35,831 nt of DNA from Trebouxia sp. TZW2008. Taxonomy: Eukaryota > Chlorophyta > Trebouxiophyceae > Trebouxiales > Trebouxiaceae. The position numbers and the translations under genes are program-made. Below are positions 29,701 to 35,831 of the stretch, one piece after another (positions within the stretch are counted from its first letter, which is position 1; every line of letters starts with the position of its first letter). The notes below the pieces were generated by a model that saw nothing but the letters and a program-made list of their open reading frames with translations, was not told where the DNA came from and did no database searches. Location: positions 1 through 35,831 of the forward strand of contig BDIU01000191.1 of assembly GCA_002118135.1 (NCBI GenBank), read 5' to 3'.

Positions 29701-32700
29701 CCTGCTGTCTTTGCATCTTGACACTTGGATGCATACGCATATTGCCACAAACTGGACTGCAAGCAACCACGCTAGCAGAGCTGTCATCAGCCATCCACCT
29801 CTCGTCTGCTGATGCAGGTCATTCTAGGCAGCACATGTGATGCTGTAGAAAGTCTAGCAAACATCACAGACATTCACAACGCTCTATTCTTCCATGCTGA
29901 TTCTGACGAAGTTGTCATGCCACCTGTCATCTGCTGACGACATACTTCTGCTACTGCAAGTCAATCTAGGCAGCACTCATGACGCTGTAGAAAATGTAGC
30001 AAACGTCACAGGCTTGACTGGCAGCAACAAGCTGAGCAGAGATGTCATCAGCCATACACCTGTTGTCTGCTGACGCACTTGAGCTTTGCTGATGCAGGTC
30101 AACCTAGGCAGCACATCCGATGCTGTAGAAAGTGTAGCAAATGTCACAGACATTCACGAGGCCATGTTCTTCCATGCCGATTCTGATGAACTCACTCGCT
30201 CCAATTTTGGCATTTGGTCTCTGAGGTGGTCTCCAGATGGCAAGGAAATCATTGCTGGAACAGGAGACTCATCACTGTACATTTACGATGTAGAACAGCA
30301 GAAGGTGAAGTCATATACTTCTGAGCTTTTTCTGCATGTGGTGAAATGCATACTGCACAACTCAATGTAAGCTGCATGTGCAGTTGATCGATCAATTAAT
30401 TTTTGTTGTCTTAAAGACTCAACAGGAGGTCATACATACAATGTCAAGAGAGTCAATACAACGTGTCCAATTGCAACAGAATTTCACTAATCTGCTTCAA
30501 TCTTTTTCTTCTTCCTTACTGCCCAATCCCATCAACACAAATCTTTGCGAGTTTAGCATGCACATACATGGTGAGCACTGTATTTGCAGCATTGTTGAGT
30601 CCTGTCAGTGCATATCAAGGCAACAACAGCTGCTGTATAGCAATGAGGTGTCATCATGAGGAGCATGTCAATCTATCTGGCTGCATGTTGCAGTGCACAT
30701 GCCGTCTGCTGCATCTGCTAAGGCACAAAGTTTGGGTGGCTTTTTGAGACAGGGGCTGCGGTTATGACCCCTAACCATTAAAACTTGTTCCCAACCCCTA
30801 TCCCTTTCCCTGAGCACTACTGCTTATGTGCAGACTACTACAAGGATCCACGCTCATTCAGATGATGTCAATGCTGTTTGCTACGGTGAAGATACCCCAA
30901 ACATCATTGTCACTGGAAGTGATGACGCCCTTATCAAGGTATGCGCTGGTTATGTTGATGTGCATAACCACTGTCAATGATGATTATACATGCTATCACG
31001 AATGATGGCAAGAATAATATCAATGTCACCAGTAAATGTAGTTTCCAGTACATGTGCTGCTTGTGTATGGCAAAAGGTTTGTCTTGCCAGGCCAGCTTGT
31101 GCATGGCGCCACGCCAGTTATGTTGGAGGCTTCTCACGCTTTTGTGTTGGCCATTCCTCCGGGCACCAAAGCAATGCTCGCATGCCAATCCTGGTGCTCA
31201 AACATGTTTTGGCTGTCCTCTTGCCATGATGCTGTGTTGAATTCCTTTGGCACTGATGTGGCGTTGCAATGCTGTCATGTGGCATTGCTGTGCTTTGCAC
31301 AGAGATGGCGTTTCATGCAATGCAATCTGCAGAATGGTGCTGCCAGCTCATATAAAAAGGAAAAGCGGGTTGATTGTAGCAAAGAAAAGATTATGTGTTT
31401 AATAGGCACAACCTCTCTTCCCTCAAGAACAAAGTATTGTTCCAAAGGATACACAAAGCTCTGAAGATTAGTATACATCAAATGAATGTCAATATGAAAT
31501 AAATCAAAAGAAATTTTTCTACGTATTCTTTTTTTGTACTTTTCCTTTCAATCTTTTTGTTTTCAACACAAAGCCTCCTGGCAGGATTGTTTTTTAATGT
31601 TTTCCAGGCCGCCTGTAGAAAGCCAGCATGTCTAAATGCTGCATGTATCAGAAGCTCTCACGGCAGAATGCCAGCATGTTTGTCATGTATGCAATGTCAC
31701 TTCAGGCCCCACACACACCTAGCGTATGTGCTGGAAAGTGTGATATACTCTTGTCATTGCAATCGTTACATCGTCTTCTTTAACGTCATCGTTAAAGTTA
31801 TCGTTATTGTAGTTAGTGTTACAATTCATGTCATCTTATTGCAGGTATGGGACAAAACAGCAATGGGCAGCAATCACAAGCCAGCTGGCCTGTTTGTGGG
31901 TCACACAGACGGCACGACTCGCATGGACCCCAAGGGCTACGGTCACTACCTGATGAGTAGTTGTCATTGTGGTTTTTTCTAATCACTGTATTGCAGGTAT
32001 GGGACAAACGAGCAATGGGCAGCAACCATAAGCCAGCTGGACTGTTTGTGGGTCACACAGACGGCATGACCCACATGGACCCTAAAGGTGACGGTCATTA
32101 CCTGATCAGTAACTGTAAGGATCAAACCATAAAGCTGTGGGACCTCAGACATATGCTGCCAAACGGCCAGTACCAGCCAGACAAACTGAAGCCACTGCAA
32201 TTCCACTGGTAAGTCCTGGTTATTGTTAGGTGTGTTGAAATCGTTTTCTTTTGCGTCGATTTTGTGCTTTTACTGACAGCATGCTGCCAAACGGTCAGTA
32301 CCAGCCAGAGGAACTCAAGTTGCTGCAATTCCACTGGTGAGATCTGATTGTTAAGCGCAGCCAGATCATCCCTTGTGTTGATCTCGCCTTTTTACTGACA
32401 ACATGCTGTGGAATGGACAGTAGCAGCCGGACTTACTCGAGCCATTGCAAATCCAACATGCTTGAATTCATGCATTTTCACATGGACACTTCCTCTGCAG
32501 GGATTACCGATGGGAGGAGTATCCAGCAAGACAACACTACGTGAAACACCCTCAAGACAACAGCTTGATGACCTACAGAGGGCACAAGGTGTTGGGCACA
32601 CTGATCAGGGCCTACTTCTCCCCTCTTCACACCACAGCGCAGCGCTTCATCTATGCAGGATCATCTGATGGCTCAGTCTACCTCTTTGGTAAGTAATCTC

Positions 32701-34236
32701 TTCTGCAATCTGCTGAATCACATGCATCAAGCTTTGTTGCCCTATTGCTGTTGTAGCTGAAGCGCGTCAACTTTCGTTGCACTATTGCTGTTGTAACTGC
32801 AGTGCGTCCGCTGTTGTTGCACTGTTGCTCTTATAGCTGAAGTGCTGACACACCTGTGCTTTTTTGGTGTCCTGTTGAGTTTCCCTGAACAGTATTTCCC
32901 TGAACAAATAATAAGAAGAGAACTACATCTCTGTACCCCAAAAGCAAAGAAAGACTCACCCTGTACCCCAAACAGGCAAAAAAAATTGATTTTGTGCCTT
33001 TTCATCTTTTTGGGGTAAGTTTCCTGCCAATCTGTCAAGGCTGCTGCTCACCGTGCATTTGATGTTGAGCATCTGGGCCAAGTACTATTCATCCGGTATG
33101 CATCAGGTAGTGATACTCATGCTGCAAGGAATGAAGAGCTGCATCTGACACAAACAGAGCTATTGCTGACATGAAATGACATGCAATTGTGGCTGCCACC
33201 ACCACTATGTCCCATGCTGCAGGCACAGCTAGCAAATGGCAGCTGCACTTTGCAATATATGCTTTGCGTGCCATTCTGCCAAATTATGCACATCCACTGT
33301 AGTCACTGTGCTCAAAGTTTAGGAGACAAAGAGGACAGCATGTGCAACCTTCCAAGTCAGAAACTCATTCAGCTCATTGAAATGGCACAATCATGACAGT
33401 TGAGATGCAGCAACGCAGCATGCTGCAAGGATTTGATGGAGGACTTGGAATTGATTTGTGGGGGTCTGACAGACCGCATCAAGGCCAGACTGACAGCTTA
33501 CATGACAGGAGCACAGCCAAGGGAGGTTCTCAAAAAACTTGTTAGCAACAGCTTTCTAAGAACTTCTCATTGCTGTGCTCTTCTCGTGTAAGTTGTCAGT
33601 TTGGCCTTGATGCAGTTTGTCAGATTCACCAGTTGCAGTCACAAAGCTCAAGCAACTTGGCGTTTGCTCAATTGCGCCTGTTGAGCTTGTGCTGTCAGCA
33701 GCCTGGGTAACAACATGCCATCCAACAGCACTGCATCAGGTGTTTTGCTTGCCAATCTCTGTTGATGGTGATTTATTCAGTTAGTCCTCCATTGACCATT
33801 GGCATGCTCATTGTTGCTGCATGTGCACAGCCCTGTTTTGCGTGAGGTGAGGTGAGGCGAGTTGACATTTCATTGTCATACTATTCACAATGCAAGGGTA
33901 GTGCATGCAATCCGCGTCCGTCTGGGGCATTTTGGACTGTGAAGTACACTTCCACAGATCTGTACACAATCTGCAAATGATGCAGTTATACAAACTGCAT
34001 GTTCTGCCATTGCAGATATTGTAACTGGGGAAATTGTGCGCAAGCTACAGTACCACAGGGAGGTAGTGAGAGACTTGCATTGGCATCCAGACCAGCCCAT
34101 GCTTGTCACAACCTCCTTTGATGGTTCTGTGATCAAGTGGGACACCAGAGATACAATGTCAGATGAAGAGGAGCGCCGGGCTGCTAGAAGAAGATTACCA
34201 GATCCTGGCAATGATCAGCTGGATGCCTACTATTGA
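26750..34236 (+). CDS. LEC14B/DCAF11-type WD40 protein, 9 exons
   Basis: Predicted 603-aa (ATG at 26771) or 610-aa (ATG at 26750) WD40 protein. Exons: 26750–26852, 26954–27354, 28340–28568, 29201–29367, 30098–30304, 30834–30938, 31997–32208, 32501–32688, 34016–34236; all phases agree. An acidic Asp/Glu tract covers about residues 45–105. The WD40 core follows the LEC14B order: RMVDRMQSRVYIGNFS, RVRLYDVDNSWRLRKDV, LRWTITDTCISPDQ, FGIWSLRWSPDGKEI, GSDDALIKVWDKR, GHTDGMTHMDPKGDGHYLIS, DQTIKLWDLR, YRWEEYPARQHYVKHP, GHKVLGTLIRAYFSP, and LHWHPDQPMLVTTSFDGS. Three WDxR motifs fit DDB1-binding (DWD) boxes. By family, it would act as a substrate receptor of CUL4–DDB1 ubiquitin ligase; the substrate is unknown. 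The basic C-terminal tail (ERRAARRRLPDP) resembles LEC14B ends. Introns contain many partial exon copies. Confidence 0.93.
27387..27556. repeat. Dispersed repeat copy 2 (about 170 bp)
   Basis: Partner of 4878–5052, in the same orientation, starting 32 bases inside the WD40 intron 2. It contains an internal near-repeat of caatgtaaggac. No open frame or inverted termini are visible. Confidence 0.7.
27933..28310 (+). repeat. Three upstream copies of WD40 exon 3
   Basis: After acceptors ending at 27932, 28101 and 28188, three copies of the exon at 28340 begin (ggtacagcaagagcaccggc in the third). Copy one reads DELRYINSTGRLQDMNAATL but runs to a stop at 28078. Copy two is strongly diverged. Copy three has a TAG as its second codon. 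Only the fourth, at 28340, is open to a donor. Confidence 0.85.
28659..28731 (+). repeat. Downstream partial copy of WD40 exon 3
   Basis: Copies the 3' 73 bases of the exon ending at 28568 (gatggtagaccgcatgcaga, then ggaaggaaat) plus the donor gtgagc, offset 163 bp. No acceptor in the right phase is seen, so inclusion is unlikely. Confidence 0.85.
29818..30097 (+). repeat. Two upstream copies of WD40 exon 5
   Basis: Units begin at 29818 and 29960, before the real exon at 30098 (spacing 142 and 138). The first reads VILGSTCDAVESLANITDIH and stays open into intron sequence; the second is shorter and has lost its AG (gcaag). The associated intron segment (gatgtcatcagccata) is duplicated too. 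Confidence 0.88.
31845..31960 (+). repeat. Upstream partial copy of WD40 exon 7
   Basis: Copy of the first 115 or so bases of the exon at 31997, with its own attgcag acceptor, 152 bp upstream. It reads VWDKTAMGSNHKPAGLFVGH and on to GHYLMSS, then hits a stop; no donor is present. Confidence 0.9.
32280..32336 (+). repeat. Downstream copy of WD40 exon 7 end, possible cassette exon
   Basis: Fifty-seven bases copying the 3' end of the exon at 31997–32208, preceded by tttttactgacag-like sequence (ctgacag) and followed by gtgaga. The frame is open (MLPNGQYQPEELKLLQFH) and both ends are phase 2, so inclusion would add 19 residues without a frameshift. A third, badly decayed copy lies at 32401–32450. 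Confidence 0.6.
32725..32845. repeat. Approximate 45-bp tandem repeat in the last WD40 intron
   Basis: Three imperfect copies of a unit containing gttgcactattgctgttgta followed by gctgaagtgcgtc variants. Confidence 0.6.
33325..33560 (+). other. Coding-like fragment inside the last WD40 intron
   Basis: Two open stretches read like soluble helical protein: LGDKEDSMCNLPSQKLIQLI (ending at a stop at 33394) and then LMEDLELICGGLTDRIKARL with TAYMTGAQPREVLKKLVSN, ending before 33591. They are in different frames and could be neighbouring exons of a fragment of another gene, but I do not recognise the family. Nothing links them to the WD40 CDS, whose exons splice cleanly across this 1.3-kb intron. 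Confidence 0.3.
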
Positions 34237-34991
34237 TATGGAATCAGCTCAGATCAGCAGAGCAAGCGAGCAGCATCAGGTGCCCTGTCAGCTGACTGAG
34301 TGGGATTCCACGTGCTGTGCAGTGGCACATTTCAAGGAATAATTGCAGCTCATTGTAGCATATCATATGCATCATCTGTTAGGGTTCGGCACTGCAGCGC
34401 TTTTGTTTTAGCATAGCTCTCTTGTCTCAGCTATGCTGTTGCTGAAGACAATGCGCAGCAGGATTTTTTGTGTCAGGCTCCATCCAGGCAGACATTGGCC
34501 TGCAGGGCAGCTGCGCTTCATGTTTCTGGTTTGCATACCAATGTACTTTCATGATTTGTTGTAGGGTGATTTGATGCATGGCCATCGTATACGTATCTAC
34601 GTAGATGACATGTCCTGTTGTCACTGTTGAACTCGCATGCAATGGCCTATACTGCGCTTGATTCGCGGGCAATTATTGAATGTCAATACCGCAGCTTGCA
34701 GTCACCATGTCATTGATGCTACGGGCAGCCGTAGGCAAATAGGCTGCATTGTATGCATTGCCAAGGGCCAGAAACACCTCTCATAAAAGTGATAAGTGCT
34801 GCTCAAGCAATCAATTACTATTTGTAGGATATTCGCACCAGCTCCCTGATGCATATGCATACGTGCACCTGACGACTTCATAAAATGTCTGGACAAAATG
34901 CCTGCAACAAGCACAATGATCCTAGCTAGGACTAGAATTGCTGGCTCTCACATACGTTGCGCATAATATTATGTTAGATTGCAATCGCATT
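34237..34991. other. Downstream flank of the WD40 gene
   Basis: No gene is supported here. It should contain the 3' UTR of the WD40 gene. Short minus-strand ORFs at 34427–34672 and 34702–34914 have no protein-like composition. Confidence 0.5.
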
Positions 34992-35240
34992 TCAGCCTGC
35001 AATTGACTGCAGCTGGTCTTTGGGCATGAGAGCATCTGTCACACGACTCACATTGATGCACATGCCGTACAGATCCGTGCGGGAAGAAGTTCTTCCAGTG
35101 GCTGCCCCTTCATGATCAGCTGACGCTGCTGCATCAGATTCTGCACTGGCTAGTACATACGCTGCAGCCTCAACTGGAGTTTGAGTGAGCTGCTCGGTTG
35201 CTGACGGCACCAAGGAAATGAGGTTGCTTTGAAATGGCAA
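34992..35240 (-). CDS. Possible terminal exon or small gene on the minus strand
   Basis: An 82-codon minus-strand ORF with ordinary soluble-protein composition: an Ala-rich centre (VEAAAYVLASAESDAAASAD) and a C-terminal part (YGMCINVSRVTDALMPKDQL). The last part is shared with the decayed segment at 26345–26425, which argues that it was once coding. An AG-like acceptor (ttcaaag) occurs near its start, so it may be the last exon of a gene whose body lies beyond the window. No family is recognised; it could belong to a repetitive element. Confidence 0.35.
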   Translation of the reverse strand: MPFQSNLISLVPSATEQLTQTPVEAAAYVLASAESDAAASADHEGAATGRTSSRTDLYGMCINVSRVTDALMPKDQLQSIAG

Positions 35241-35458
35241 TTAGCCGAGCCTAGCCAGGCCATTTATTGGCTTCGACAGCAGCTGTTCAACAGGTGCTGA
35301 CAGGATTTGCCATGGTTGGTGGGGTCTTTTGGATTGGAGGTCTGTAGAGGTCAAAGTAAATTTCCTAGAGGTCAAAGGTCATCGGAGGTTTTTCAATTTC
35401 GCTTCTGAGACCAAGCAATTCTGTGCTTGGTTTGTGGTGACGTACTGCCCGCGCAATC

Positions 35459-35562
35459 ATGTGTTCAGATGGAGCTCCGGCTGACAAGTCAGAGGGCTTG
35501 TCCGTATTTCGTTTGACGTATAGTGACGAAGCGGCCACTTGCTTTCTTACTGACGAACTCTG
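35459..35562 (+). CDS. Possible first exon ending in a gtgagt donor
   Basis: ATG followed by 34 codons with plausible composition (MCSDGAPADKSEGLSVFRLT and onward to TDELW), ending phase 2 at a strong gtgagt. I could not find a compatible acceptor before the window ends, and the downstream BED-like ORF is in another frame. A longer minus-strand ORF overlaps the same bases. Confidence 0.2.
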
Positions 35563-35586
35563 GTGAGTCAAACCTCCTCTGAGCAT

Positions 35587-35733
35587 ATGAGNNAAAGTGA
35601 CGAAAGGAAAAACAAGTCGCATTTCTGGGCACAATGCAATGCCTGCACAGAAAACAACAAGCAAAGTGATGGCAAGGTCACTGGTGTCGCTGACTCCATG
35701 AAGGCTCACTTGAAAAAGTGTCCGTCATGCTAG
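35587..35733 (+). CDS. BED-type zinc-finger ORF
   Basis: From an ATG at 35587 the frame reads SDERKNKSHFWAQCNACTEN, then a loop, then MKAHLKKCPSC and a TAG. The spacing CxxC ... HxxxxC after a basic/aromatic lead is that of a BED zinc finger, common at the N-terminus of hAT-family transposases and in some host DNA-binding proteins. Codons 2 and 3 contain the ambiguous bases at 35592–35593. The ORF ends after 48 codons, so it is either a fragment or the first coding part of a spliced gene continuing past 35831. Confidence 0.5.
   Translation: MXXSDERKNKSHFWAQCNACTENNKQSDGKVTGVADSMKAHLKKCPSC
35592..35593. other. Ambiguous bases (nn)
   Basis: The only undetermined bases in the window. They fall in codons 2–3 of the BED-like ORF, so the frame near its start depends on the gap being exactly two bases. 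Confidence 1.
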
Positions 35734-35831
35734 TGATGTTTGACAAGATTCAGCATTTCATGAAGCTTTGATCAAGCAGCCACACAAAACACTGTACATG
35801 TGACACCATGATCAGCACCACATGCAACACC

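Noticed and set aside
35365..35709. 114-codon minus-strand ORF at the right end
   Set aside because: It spans the ambiguous bases and overlaps the BED-like ORF, whose CxxC...HxxxxC signature is the stronger signal.

Overview
The window is nuclear DNA of a eukaryote, most likely a green alga (Chlorophyta; a trebouxiophyte would fit, but I cannot name a genus). All genes are on the + strand and cut into many short exons by GT–AG introns that usually end in tgcag. One gene joins PPR repeats, an SmR module and a cyclin fold, a combination known from green algae. Another is a transmembrane guanylyl cyclase with a bacterial-type solute-binding ectodomain.

I traced four complete genes exon by exon. 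Every splice junction keeps phase and every summed CDS is a multiple of three. (1) 1618–7683: amino acid transporter of the AAAP family, 10 exons, 547 aa. (2) 8399–17281: PPR–SmR–cyclin protein, 14 exons, 1110 aa, probably an organellar RNA-binding factor. (3) 18121–26233: receptor-type guanylyl cyclase, 19 exons, 1147 aa, with signal peptide, PhnD-like ectodomain, one membrane helix, pseudokinase and class III cyclase. (4) 26750–34236: LEC14B/DCAF11-type WD40 protein, 9 exons, about 603–610 aa, a likely CUL4–DDB1 substrate receptor. The genes lie 0.5–0.8 kb apart and have no shared pathway that I can see; nothing suggests co-transcription. The left 1.6 kb and the right 1.6 kb hold only weak or partial coding signals. 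These include a BED-type zinc-finger ORF at 35587–35733, beside a two-base assembly gap, and a minus-strand coding-like segment at 34992–35240.

The most unusual property is structural. Introns of three of the four genes carry tandem partial copies of the neighbouring exon. Copies upstream of a real exon contain an acceptor plus the exon's 5' part; copies downstream contain the exon's 3' part plus a donor. The clearest array is exactly 194 bp × 4 in the PPR gene. Most copies are decayed, but three downstream copies (two in the transporter, one in the WD40 gene) keep an open frame, an upstream AG, a donor GT and symmetric phase, so they could be spliced as cassette exons. A dispersed repeat of about 170 bp is shared by introns of genes 1 and 4.

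Other points: the guanylyl cyclase has Cys where the second metal-binding Asp is expected, and the SmR module lacks the DxH and TGxG motifs and carries a long low-complexity insertion.
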